Assembly: GCA_002127285.1 (NCBI GenBank)
Contig: NFUW01000001.1
Span: forward strand, 818,057 to 882,056
Direction: 5' to 3'
DNA length: 64,000 nt
From: Chitinophagaceae bacterium IBVUCB1
Lineage (GTDB): Bacteria > Bacteroidota > Bacteroidia > Chitinophagales > Chitinophagaceae
This document shows positions 36,115 through 43,981 of this stretch, one piece after another (positions within the stretch are counted from its first letter, which is position 1; each line of letters opens with the position of its first letter). The notes beneath the pieces were generated by a model. That model ran no database searches. It was not told the DNA's origin and saw only the letters and a list, made by a program, of their open reading frames with translations. Position numbers and translations under genes: made by a program.

Positions 36115-38256
36115 TTAATCAGCAGATGCCGTTTTCTGTTCCAGCTTTATGTCTGTACCCACACGTTGCAAGTATGCTATCAATGCGATGATTTCTTTAT
36201 TGCTCTTTGCTTGTATATTATCTTTTGCAAGACTGCTTGTTATTTGCGATGCCTGCTTCATCAGGTCGGCATTCGCTTTTTGTGCATACCCTTCTTGGTA
36301 CGGTACACCCAGTGTTTGCATAGCTTCTATTTTAGCCGGTGTAATGGCTGTATCTAAGTCATTTTCAAACAACCATGGATATGCCGGCATGATAGACCCC
36401 GGCGACATACTGCCCGGCTCGTACATGTGGTTGAAGTGCCAGCTATCGGGGTATTTACCGCCAACACGGGCTAAGTCTGGTCCTGTACGTTTACTACCCC
36501 ATTGAAAAGGATGGTCGTACACAAACTCGCCTGCTTTAGAGTATTCGCCATAGCGGGCTACCTCGCTGCGGAATGGGCGTATCATCTGGCTATGGCAGGT
36601 ATAGCAACCCTCTCTTACATATATATCGCGTCCCTGCAATTCAAGCGGTGTATATGGTTTTACACTCGTGATGGTTGGTACGTTCGATTTTATCATGAAT
36701 GTGGGAATAATTTCTATCAAGCCGCCTATTGCTACCAGTACAAGGCTGAATACCATCATCTGTACAGGGCGACGTTCAATCCAACGATGCCAGTGGTGGC
36801 TGCCGTGGTCTTCGTACACTTTCGATAATGGTGCTGCCTCTGCTGCTTCGTCGTTCACTGCTTTACCTGCACCAATGGTTTTTATCAGGTTATATGTCAT
36901 CATGATAGCACCTACCAGATACAATACACCGCCTATACCACGCATCATGTAGAAGGGGCGCATCTGTGTTACGGTTTCCATAAACTGGTATTTCAATTGG
37001 CCCTCTTGTGTAAACTCTTTCCATGCCAATGCCTGCATAAAGCCTGCCCAGTACATTGGTACTGCATACAATACGATACCCAGCGTACCTATCCAGAAGT
37101 GCCAGTTGGCCATTTTCTGAGAGTACAGGTTTGTTTTAAATATTCTTGGTATCAGCCAGTACAATACACCAAACGTCAGGAAGCCGTTCCAACCCAGTGC
37201 GCCTACGTGTACGTGTGCTATCGTCCAGTCTGTAAAGTGGCTGATGGCATTTACTGTCTTCACACTCAGCATTGGCCCTTCAAACGTTGCCATACCATAA
37301 GCCGTTACCGCAACAACTAAGAATTTCAATACCACATCTTCCCGCACTTTATCCCATGCGCCACGCAGTGTCAGCAAGCCGTTCAGCATACCGCCCCAAG
37401 ATGGTGCTATCAGCATTACCGAAAACACCATACCCAGCGACTGTGCCCAATCGGGTAGTGCGGTGTATAACAGGTGGTGCGGCCCTGCCCATATATAAAT
37501 GAATATCAGTGCCCAGAAGTGTATGATAGAAAGCCTGTATGAATAAACAGGACGGTTAGCTATTTTGGGCAGGAAATAATACATGATACCCAAATACGGC
37601 GTTGTAAGGAAGAATGCAACCGCGTTGTGTCCGTACCACCATTGTATCAATGCATCTTGCACACCTGCATACCAGCTATACGATTTCATGAAGCTGAATG
37701 GTATCTCCCATGAGTTAACGATGTGCAGCATCGCTACCGTTACAAACGTGGCTATGTAAAACCATATTGCAACATACAAGTGGCGTTCGCGGCGCTTGAT
37801 GATGGTGCCGAACATATTGATACCGAACACTACCCATATCAGCGTTATCAGTATATCTATCGGCCACTCCAGTTCGGCATATTCTTTACCTGTAGTATAG
37901 CCTGCCAGCAGTGTTACAGCTGCCAGTACAATGATGAGCTGCCAACCCCAGAAATGCAGTTTGCTCAGCATATCGCTGAACATACGTGCCTTACAGAGTC
38001 TTTGCAACGAATAATAAACACCCATGAAGATGCCGTTGCCCACAAATGCGAAGATCACCGCGTTTGTGTGTACTGGCCTCACACGCCCGAAGGTCGTTTC
38101 AGCTGTGTTTAAATTAAGAACGGGGAACACCAGTTGAAATGCGGCAAGTACCCCCACCAGCATGCCTACCAGTCCCCAAAGGATTGTAGCGTAAGCAAAC
38201 CATTTTACGATTTTATTGTCGTAAAAGAATTTGTCCGTTTGCAGTGTATTGTCCAT
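36115..38256 (-). CDS. ccoN: fused cbb3-type cytochrome c oxidase subunits I and II (CcoN-CcoO)
   Basis: 713 residues joining two usually separate subunits. Residues about 1-470 are CcoN: heme-copper oxidase helices with VRPVHTNAVIFAF, WWYGHNAVAFFLTTPYL for the Cu-B and heme ligands, IYIWAGPHHLLYTALP, and TIAHVHVGALGWNG. After a His-rich linker (SHHWHRW) come a helix and CcoO (about 490-713) with heme c site REGCYTCHSQMIRPF and a YPWLFE segment. It reduces oxygen at low tension at the inner membrane. The fused form is common in Bacteroidota. Confidence 0.95.
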   Translation of the reverse strand: MDNTLQTDKFFYDNKIVKWFAYATILWGLVGMLVGVLAAFQLVFPVLNLNTAETTFGRVRPVHTNAVIFAFVGNGIFMGVYYSLQRLCKARMFSDMLSKLHFWGWQLIIVLAAVTLLAGYTTGKEYAELEWPIDILITLIWVVFGINMFGTIIKRRERHLYVAIWFYIATFVTVAMLHIVNSWEIPFSFMKSYSWYAGVQDALIQWWYGHNAVAFFLTTPYLGIMYYFLPKIANRPVYSYRLSIIHFWALIFIYIWAGPHHLLYTALPDWAQSLGMVFSVMLIAPSWGGMLNGLLTLRGAWDKVREDVVLKFLVVAVTAYGMATFEGPMLSVKTVNAISHFTDWTIAHVHVGALGWNGFLTFGVLYWLIPRIFKTNLYSQKMANWHFWIGTLGIVLYAVPMYWAGFMQALAWKEFTQEGQLKYQFMETVTQMRPFYMMRGIGGVLYLVGAIMMTYNLIKTIGAGKAVNDEAAEAAPLSKVYEDHGSHHWHRWIERRPVQMMVFSLVLVAIGGLIEIIPTFMIKSNVPTITSVKPYTPLELQGRDIYVREGCYTCHSQMIRPFRSEVARYGEYSKAGEFVYDHPFQWGSKRTGPDLARVGGKYPDSWHFNHMYEPGSMSPGSIMPAYPWLFENDLDTAITPAKIEAMQTLGVPYQEGYAQKANADLMKQASQITSSLAKDNIQAKSNKEIIALIAYLQRVGTDIKLEQKTASAD

Positions 38257-38290
38257 GTATTGTATTGTTTAAAAAATTGTGGTTATACGT

Positions 38291-38443
38291 TTAGTTTTTG
38301 TTCCATTCATCGTCTTGCAGCATACGCATGGCAGCACCCTGTTTGTCTTCAAACTGGTTGGAGCGTACACTCCAGATAAATGCTATCAGGAAAAAAGCGG
38401 CAACCGTTATACTTGCCAGAATTAAGAGATAAAGTGCACTCAT
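38291..38443 (-). CDS. ccoS: cbb3 oxidase maturation protein CcoS
   Basis: 50 residues, ATG at 38443. One membrane helix (LYLLILASITVAAFFLIAFI), then WSVRSNQFEDKQGAAMRMLQ, the CcoS pattern (W-x-x-x-x-x-Q-F-D/E-D). CcoS is needed for cofactor insertion in the oxidase. It heads the ccoS-N-Q-P-G-H run and lies 72 bases after an Fnr-type palindrome. Confidence 0.9.
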   Translation of the reverse strand: MSALYLLILASITVAAFFLIAFIWSVRSNQFEDKQGAAMRMLQDDEWNKN

Positions 38444-38481
38444 TCAGATAGTTGAGTTTGATTATTCAAAACTACCATTAC

Positions 38482-38496
38482 ACCATTCGGAATGGT
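38482..38496. repeat. short palindrome between the Fnr-type box and ccoS
   Basis: A perfect inverted repeat ACCATTC-G-GAATGGT (7-base arms, 1-base centre), about 20 bases to the left of the palindrome at 38516-38535. It overlaps the place where the -7 element of the ccoS promoter is expected, so it could be a second operator. No function is shown by the sequence alone. Confidence 0.4.
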
Positions 38497-38515
38497 ATGA
38501 TAATACTCAAACCGA

Positions 38516-38535
38516 AACATGATTGTTGTCATGTT
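38516..38535 (-). promoter_or_regulatory. Fnr-type operator upstream of ccoS-ccoN operon
   Basis: AACATGA-TTGTTG-TCATGTT, a perfect palindrome, extendable by one A/T pair on each side. The TGA-N6-TCA core is that of Crp/Fnr family sites. It lies in the gap between ccoI and ccoS. Its centre at 38525.5 would put a transcription start near 38484 if the factor binds at -41.5. It matches the boxes at 41603 and 43883. Confidence 0.7.
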
Positions 38536-38550
38536 TTTGTAAACCGCCGT

Positions 38551-41001
38551 TTAAGCTTTCAGCGAGAGGCCTGATTTTTTTGCAACAAAGCTGCCCAGCC
38601 CTGTTGTTATCAGCACGATGCTCAATGTGCTTACTGGCATCAAAATGGCTGCTATCATGGGGTTCATCTTGCCTTGCATAGATATGCTGAGCCCTACGAT
38701 ATTGTAAAGAATGGATATAATAAAACTGAAGTAGATAATGTACTTACCTGAATAGGCGAGTTTCAGCAACGCGGGGAATTTGGCAAACTTCCCTGCATCC
38801 AATATCGCATCGCACGATGGGGTGAAGTTGTTGATGTCGTCTGCCAGTGTAATGCCTACATTGCTTTGTTGTAATGCGCCCGCGTCATTCAGTCCGTCGC
38901 CTACCATCAATACGCTCTGCCCGCCGTCTTGCAGTTTCTTGATATAATGCAGTTTGTCAAGCGGTTTTTGTTCAAATAGCAGTTGGCTGTTTTGCCCAAA
39001 CAGGCTTTGCAGTTCTGCACGCTGTCTGTCGTTATCGCCCGATAGTAATGATAAACTATATCGTTCGTTCAATGCAGGTATCAGCTTCGTTACCTCGCCC
39101 CTGAATTCCGTTATAATATAAAAAGCCGTAACCTTTTCATTAATCCGTATATACAATGCAGGTTGTATACCGCTTTGCTCAAGTGTTACGCCTGCAAAGG
39201 CTGCAGAGCCTATTTGTATGGTGCTGCCTTCTATTTCAGCATACAAGCCTTTACCGGTATGCTCTTCCCATTTATCCAGGTTCGTTACAGGAAAAGCTCC
39301 CAGATATTTTATCAGTGCTTTGCTATACGGGTGCTGGCTATGTATGGCGGTATTATACACCCATGCTTTTTCAGCTTCTGTCAGTTGGTGTCCTGTAACG
39401 TGAAACTGTTTGCTGCCTTGTGTCAGCGTACCTGTTTTATCAAATACAATATGTGTAGCATCGCCTATCTGCTCTATCACGGTCGCATCGCGTAAATACA
39501 AACCATTATTACTTAACAGACGCAGCAAATTACCATTAGTATAAGTTGCCGCCAGCAACAATGCACATGGGCAGGCAACGATTAGCATAGCAGATACGCT
39601 GGGCAATATTTTTGACGGGTCGTTGGCCCACCAATATATTGCCGTAGCTGCTGCCAGCGCAAATAACACAATCGTAAAGTATTTACTCATTACGTGTATC
39701 ATGCTATCGCGGTTATTCTTTTCGGCTTTGTTTTTTGCAAATGAATGATGATTCCACAAAGAGGTAAGATAGCTGCCTGCTACCGGCTTCACTACTTGTA
39801 TAGTTATTTTTTCGCCCACTTGCTTACCGCCAGCATATACTAGTTTGCCTGCTTCTATCAGCACAGGTTCGCTTTCGCCTGTTACAAAGCTATAGTCTAT
39901 GCGCGCGTTGCCGTTTATTAATATGGCATCGGCAGGTATTATTTCATCATTATGCAGTTCTACCACATCTTTCTCTTGCAGGTCTTGCAGGTTTTTAGAT
40001 ACGATACCGTCTTTGGTTACTACATTGACTGCAATGGGAAAGTAAGACTTATAGTCTCTGTGAAATGAAATAGACTTATACGCGCGCTCTTGCACCACTC
40101 TCCCTACCAGCATAAAGAATACAATACCACTCATGCTATCCAGATAACCACTGCCGGTATGGGTTGCTATTTCGTACACGCTTCGTGCAAACGTGATGAT
40201 AAGCGCCAATACAATAGGTGCATCTATGTTCAGTATCTTTTGCTTGAGCCCTGCCCATGCCGAACTGAAAAACTCGGACGCACTATAAAAAAATACGGGC
40301 AATGCCAGTACCAAGTTCAGTATTCTGAAGAGAAATGCGTACTCATGTTCTATACCCTTATCAAGCGACAGGTATTCAGGAAAACTCATCAGCATGATGT
40401 TGCCGAAGCAAAAACCCGCCACACCCAGTTTGTATATCAGTTGCTTGTTATAATTCTTGGTTTTTTCCTGTGTCGCGTCATCAAGGCTGATGTAAGGCTC
40501 GTAGCCGATAGTAGTCAGTAACTCTACTATCCTGCGCAGGCTTATCGCATCGCGTTTGTAGCGTATGGTTACTTCTTTGCTGGTAAAGTTCAGCCTGCTT
40601 TCGGTTATACCTGCTGCCAGTTTGTTCATATGCTCCAGCAGCCACATACACGATGCACAGTGTACACCGGGTATGTACAAAGTTACCATGGTATGATTGC
40701 CATCGGTAAACTTATATAGCTTTGATGCAATTTCTTCGTTATCGAGGTAGGCAAACTTATCGCTTCTTGCAGGCTTTATCTGCGACAGGCCAGGGTGCGA
40801 TTGCAGTTTGTAATAATCGCACAAGCCGTTATCGTTCAGTATTTCATATACCAGCTTACAGCCCTCACAGCAAAATACTTTTTCATCAATCGCAATGCTG
40901 TTTGTAATACAATCTGTACCGCAATGATAACAAGCGGCAGATGTATGCACTATCGGCTTGCTGATGATAATGGTATTCCTTTCCTTATCAATTGTAGGCA
41001 T
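38551..41001 (-). CDS. ccoI: copper-transporting P-type ATPase CcoI/FixI
   Basis: 816 residues. N-terminal Cys-rich domain (CYHCGTDC, then FCCEGCKLVYEIL), an HMA-like copper site GVHCASCMWLLEHM, membrane helices with the CPCALLLA ion motif, phosphorylation site DKTGTLTQG, and hinge MVGDGLNDAGAL. It exports copper across the inner membrane for assembly of the binuclear centre of cbb3 oxidase. It overlaps the hemerythrin-like gene by 14 bases, so the two are co-transcribed from the box at 41603. Confidence 0.94.
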   Translation of the reverse strand: MPTIDKERNTIIISKPIVHTSAACYHCGTDCITNSIAIDEKVFCCEGCKLVYEILNDNGLCDYYKLQSHPGLSQIKPARSDKFAYLDNEEIASKLYKFTDGNHTMVTLYIPGVHCASCMWLLEHMNKLAAGITESRLNFTSKEVTIRYKRDAISLRRIVELLTTIGYEPYISLDDATQEKTKNYNKQLIYKLGVAGFCFGNIMLMSFPEYLSLDKGIEHEYAFLFRILNLVLALPVFFYSASEFFSSAWAGLKQKILNIDAPIVLALIITFARSVYEIATHTGSGYLDSMSGIVFFMLVGRVVQERAYKSISFHRDYKSYFPIAVNVVTKDGIVSKNLQDLQEKDVVELHNDEIIPADAILINGNARIDYSFVTGESEPVLIEAGKLVYAGGKQVGEKITIQVVKPVAGSYLTSLWNHHSFAKNKAEKNNRDSMIHVMSKYFTIVLFALAAATAIYWWANDPSKILPSVSAMLIVACPCALLLAATYTNGNLLRLLSNNGLYLRDATVIEQIGDATHIVFDKTGTLTQGSKQFHVTGHQLTEAEKAWVYNTAIHSQHPYSKALIKYLGAFPVTNLDKWEEHTGKGLYAEIEGSTIQIGSAAFAGVTLEQSGIQPALYIRINEKVTAFYIITEFRGEVTKLIPALNERYSLSLLSGDNDRQRAELQSLFGQNSQLLFEQKPLDKLHYIKKLQDGGQSVLMVGDGLNDAGALQQSNVGITLADDINNFTPSCDAILDAGKFAKFPALLKLAYSGKYIIYFSFIISILYNIVGLSISMQGKMNPMIAAILMPVSTLSIVLITTGLGSFVAKKSGLSLKA

Positions 41002-41539
41002 GGATGTTTTTTTGCGCTTCCATTATCTTAGGTATCAGGCTTGCTTCTTCCAGATAAAACAATTCCGTTAATGCCGTATCTATCAGCATCATTTCATTGC
41101 GCAGTGTTTTGTATTGTACAGGGTATTCTACATCCGTATATAATGGCAACGCTACGGTATGCATCCTGAAAAGTATTTCTTTAATCCTGTGATGAGATTC
41201 CTTCAAACCCATCAATTGGCTGCTATGTTTTATACTGCAACCACCCTCGCAAGTGCTGCAATCATGCCCGTTCGATTCTTTACTATGCAATTCCTGTGCA
41301 TAAGGCAGCAGCATGGCAGTGCGCTGCATTACCAAATCGTTTACTTGAGTCAGGAATTTTCTGCTAAGGCTCAGATATAGCAAGGTAGATTGCTGCGGCT
41401 CCATACCCTCTAATTCGTCTATAAGCAGTGCTGCCGTCTGGCACAACGTGTTTAATACGCTGTAATAATCCTTGTCGAGCTTATTTACAAGATTATGTAA
41501 ATCGTTGTGCCTGTACTGAGAGAAAAGAATCTTAGCCAT
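40988..41539 (-). CDS. hemerythrin/RIC-like helical protein with a Cys cluster
   Basis: 183 residues, mostly alpha-helical. The layout recalls the YtfE/RIC di-iron proteins: an early HNDLHNLV, a MLLPYAQEL segment, an HRIKE (HxxxE) in ESHHRIKEIL near residue 117, and a final LFYLEEASLIPKI where RIC has HxHLENxxLFP. Some expected ligands are replaced (His by Tyr in the last motif), so iron binding is uncertain. A loop at about 93-104 contains CSTCEGGCSIKH. The gene is coupled to ccoI and preceded by an Fnr-type box, which suggests a role in metal or nitrosative stress handling of the oxidase. This is inference. Confidence 0.6.
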   Translation of the reverse strand: MAKILFSQYRHNDLHNLVNKLDKDYYSVLNTLCQTAALLIDELEGMEPQQSTLLYLSLSRKFLTQVNDLVMQRTAMLLPYAQELHSKESNGHDCSTCEGGCSIKHSSQLMGLKESHHRIKEILFRMHTVALPLYTDVEYPVQYKTLRNEMMLIDTALTELFYLEEASLIPKIMEAQKNIHAYN

Positions 41540-41576
41540 AATTCACCTTTCTACGAAGGTAAATCGGCGTTGAAGC

Positions 41577-41622
41577 CAATAATATGATGCTGGCTATACG
41601 GGAACATGATTTATATCATGTT
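41577..41622 (-). promoter_or_regulatory. Fnr-type operator and promoter of the hemerythrin-like gene and ccoI
   Basis: AACATGA-TTTATA-TCATGTT at 41603-41622, a palindrome with perfect 8-base arms around TTAT. About 35 bases downstream on the minus strand is TATTATTG (41584-41577), one mismatch from TAnnTTTG. This places the box centre close to -41.5 from the predicted start near 41571, the position of an activator. The gene start follows at 41539. Confidence 0.68.
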
Positions 41623-41633
41623 TTTGGCTTGTT

Positions 41634-42356
41634 TTAATATAATATGTTGGCGGTTTTTACCAGCTTAGCCATATCTATTATCTTAATCTTCTTACCCACA
41701 AACTCTACTATCTTATCGTTTTTAAACTCAGACAGCAGGCGGATAGCTGTCTCCGTGGCAGTACCTACCAGATTGGCTATATCTTCCCTGCTCAGCACCA
41801 CATCTATGGTTGCCCCGTCTTCTTCAAATCCATAGGTTTCTTTCAGGAAAAGCAACGCTTCTGCAGTGCGCTCGCGTACAGGTTTTTGAGCAAGGTCTGT
41901 AATGGTATCTACAGCCCTGCGCAGTTCTGTTGCCAATAGTTTGATGATTTCTAACGATAACCCATGGCTTGTTTTCAGCACCTGAAAAAAAGCGTCTTTA
42001 GGTACAAAACATACTTTAGTATCGTCAATTGCCACGGCAGTAGCATTGTATTTTTCCGAGCTTAACAACGCTCTGTAACCAAGCACATCACCGTTTTTTG
42101 CAAGGTGTATTATCTGGTCTTTACCATCTTGTCCGCTATGCGATACTTTTACTTTACCCTCGTTTACACAATATATACCCAAGGGGTGTCCGCCTTCTTT
42201 AAAGATGATTTGTCCTTTTTTGAATGACATGCACGACTTGCTTTCGTTAAACAAAGCAAGTTCTTCCAATGCCAGATGGCAAAATATAGATTTGTGGCGA
42301 GAACCACAGGTTTCGCATGCCTCACTGAATCCGCCTTTATGCTTATCTGCCAACAC
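41634..42356 (-). CDS. fnr: Crp/Fnr-family transcription regulator with N-terminal cysteines
   Basis: 240 residues, GTG start. N-terminal CETCGSRHKSIFC gives three cysteines able to hold an iron-sulfur cluster with a later Cys, as in oxygen-sensing Fnr proteins. A cyclic-nucleotide-like beta-roll (KGQIIFKEGGHPLGIYCVNEG) is followed by a dimer helix and a C-terminal helix-turn-helix with VVLSREDIANLVGTATETAIRLLSEF. The ETAIR-type recognition helix resembles that of Fnr (E-x2-SR). It is the evident candidate to bind the three palindromes nearby and sits among the genes they control. Confidence 0.88.
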   Translation of the reverse strand: MLADKHKGGFSEACETCGSRHKSIFCHLALEELALFNESKSCMSFKKGQIIFKEGGHPLGIYCVNEGKVKVSHSGQDGKDQIIHLAKNGDVLGYRALLSSEKYNATAVAIDDTKVCFVPKDAFFQVLKTSHGLSLEIIKLLATELRRAVDTITDLAQKPVRERTAEALLFLKETYGFEEDGATIDVVLSREDIANLVGTATETAIRLLSEFKNDKIVEFVGKKIKIIDMAKLVKTANILY

Positions 42357-42372
42357 AATAGTTTTAGTATCA

Positions 42373-42402
42373 CAAAGCTAAAACTTTATAAGATTTAGGC
42401 AA
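42373..42402 (-). promoter_or_regulatory. candidate promoter of the fnr-type gene
   Basis: On the minus strand TTG (42402-42400), 19 bases, TAGCTTTG (42380-42373), a full match to the TAnnTTTG -7 box with good spacing. The start would be near 42366, ten bases before the GTG start codon. No Fnr-type palindrome overlaps it, so the regulator gene itself seems to be expressed independently. Confidence 0.55.
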
Positions 42403-42417
42403 GTAAACATATCATTG

Positions 42418-43836
42418 CTATAGCATGGTAACGGGCTCTTTGTATTGGGTAATATTAAACCTCGCACAACCCTTCAGTGCTTTAAAACCACTCTTTACAT
42501 TTATCAGTTTTGTATAACCCCTTGACATCATGATAGATATAAATATTACAGAACGGTAACCTGCCGCGCAATGCACATAATAAGTGGTATCGCGGTCTAT
42601 TTTACTCATCTCGCTATTTATATTGTCCAACGGCAGGTTCTCCGCACCTATGATATGCTCGGCATCGTATTCGCTTTGTTTGCGCACATCCAGTAGCATA
42701 ATGGTAGGATGTTCTTCCAAACCGTCTGCCAGTTCATCCGCTGTTATAGATTGTACCGTGTTCAAGTCTTTCCCCGCTGCCTGCCATGCTGCTATTCCAC
42801 CCTGCAGGTAGCCCAAACAGTTATCGTAGCCCACTCTTGCCAGCCTCGTTACTACTTCCTGCTCTCTGCCTGCATCCGCTACAAATACAATGAGCTGTTT
42901 GATGTCTGTTATCAATGCGCCTGCCCATGGTGCAAAGCTGCCATCCAATCCTATATTGATGGAGCCGGGGATGAAGCCGTTTACAAAATCACCCTCGTTG
43001 CGGGTATCTAATATCATGGCACCTGTTTCTGCTATTGCGGCTTCAAATGCAGCAACAGATAATGGCTGTGTACCTTGCTGCAATACATCGCTGATGCTGG
43101 CATAGCCCGTTTTGTTCATCATTACGTTGTACGGAAAATATTGCGGGGGTGCTACTAGCCCTGTGGTTACTTCTTTTACAAATTCTTCTTTACTCATATC
43201 TGCCCGCAGTGCATAGTTGGTTGTTTTCTGATGCCCCAGCGTGTCTTGTGTGGCGTTGCTCATGTTTTTGCCACATGCGCTGCCTGCACCATGCGCGGGA
43301 TATACGATAACATCATCTGCCAAAGGCATTATTTTTGTTCGCAGCGATGTATAGAGCAGTCCTGCCAGTTCTTCCATCGTCATGTTCGCTGCTTTTTGTG
43401 CTAAATCGGGTCTGCCTACATCACCCAGAAACAAGGTATCTCCCGAAAACAGTGCCACGTCTTTACCTGTCGTGTCTTTCAGCAGGTAGCAGCAGCTTTC
43501 CATCGTATGGCCGGGGGTATGCAACACCTGAAATACCACATCGCCCACTGCAAAAATCTCTTCATCCTTTGCTACATGCGCATCAAATGCAGGCTGCGCC
43601 GTAGGCCCATACACTATTGTTGCGCCTGTAGCTTTAGCAAGGTCTATATGCCCGCTTACAAAGTCGGCATGAAAATGTGTTTCAAATACATACTTGATGC
43701 TTACACCATCTTTTTGCGCGCGTTCTATGTAAGGTTGTATTTCTCTTAACGGGTCTATTATCACCGCCTCTTTGCCCGACGTGATGTAATAAGCGCCTTG
43801 CGCAAGGCAACCTGTATATATCTGCTCTATTTTCAT
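42418..43836 (-). CDS. metallo-beta-lactamase fold / rhodanese protein, persulfide dioxygenase type
   Basis: I start at 43836 (MKIEQIYTGCLAQGAYYIT), the family N-terminus; the longer frame would cover the predicted promoter. Residues 1-250 are a metallo-beta-lactamase domain with ETHFHADFVSGHIDLA, HTPGHTMESCC and a FSGDTLFLGDVGRPDL motif, as in ETHE1-like persulfide dioxygenases. Two rhodanese domains follow. The last has the active-site loop HCAAGYRS with its Cys, whereas the first has VADAGREQE without Cys. Such enzymes oxidise glutathione or other persulfides. An Fnr-type box stands upstream. Confidence 0.88.
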   Translation of the reverse strand: MKIEQIYTGCLAQGAYYITSGKEAVIIDPLREIQPYIERAQKDGVSIKYVFETHFHADFVSGHIDLAKATGATIVYGPTAQPAFDAHVAKDEEIFAVGDVVFQVLHTPGHTMESCCYLLKDTTGKDVALFSGDTLFLGDVGRPDLAQKAANMTMEELAGLLYTSLRTKIMPLADDVIVYPAHGAGSACGKNMSNATQDTLGHQKTTNYALRADMSKEEFVKEVTTGLVAPPQYFPYNVMMNKTGYASISDVLQQGTQPLSVAAFEAAIAETGAMILDTRNEGDFVNGFIPGSINIGLDGSFAPWAGALITDIKQLIVFVADAGREQEVVTRLARVGYDNCLGYLQGGIAAWQAAGKDLNTVQSITADELADGLEEHPTIMLLDVRKQSEYDAEHIIGAENLPLDNINSEMSKIDRDTTYYVHCAAGYRSVIFISIMMSRGYTKLINVKSGFKALKGCARFNITQYKEPVTML

Positions 43837-43855
43837 AAACCTGATTTTAGACATA

Positions 43856-43902
43856 CAAAAGTATCGTAGCACCTGAGTGCAAAACATGATTTATATCAGT
43901 TT
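43856..43902 (-). promoter_or_regulatory. Fnr-type operator and promoter of the persulfide enzyme gene
   Basis: AACATGA-TTTATA-TCAGTTT at 43883-43902 (one half-site imperfect) and TACTTTTG (43863-43856), a full match to TAnnTTTG. The centre of the box is 36.5 bases from the end of the -7 box, nearly the same as at 41577-41622. The predicted start near 43851 gives a 15-base leader to the chosen ATG at 43836. Confidence 0.68.
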
Positions 43903-43948
43903 GGCGAATGATTGTTGTTAGCCTGCATGGTAAACTCATTGATTGCGC

Positions 43949-43956
43949 TAACTTTG
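43949..43956 (+). promoter_or_regulatory. candidate -7 box for the PLP decarboxylase gene
   Basis: TAACTTTG on the plus strand matches TAnnTTTG fully and lies 26 bases before the ATG at 43982. A good -33 element is not seen at the usual distance, so the call is weak. Confidence 0.4.
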
Positions 43957-43981
43957 CGCCGCTTTATAAAAAACGGCTGTT

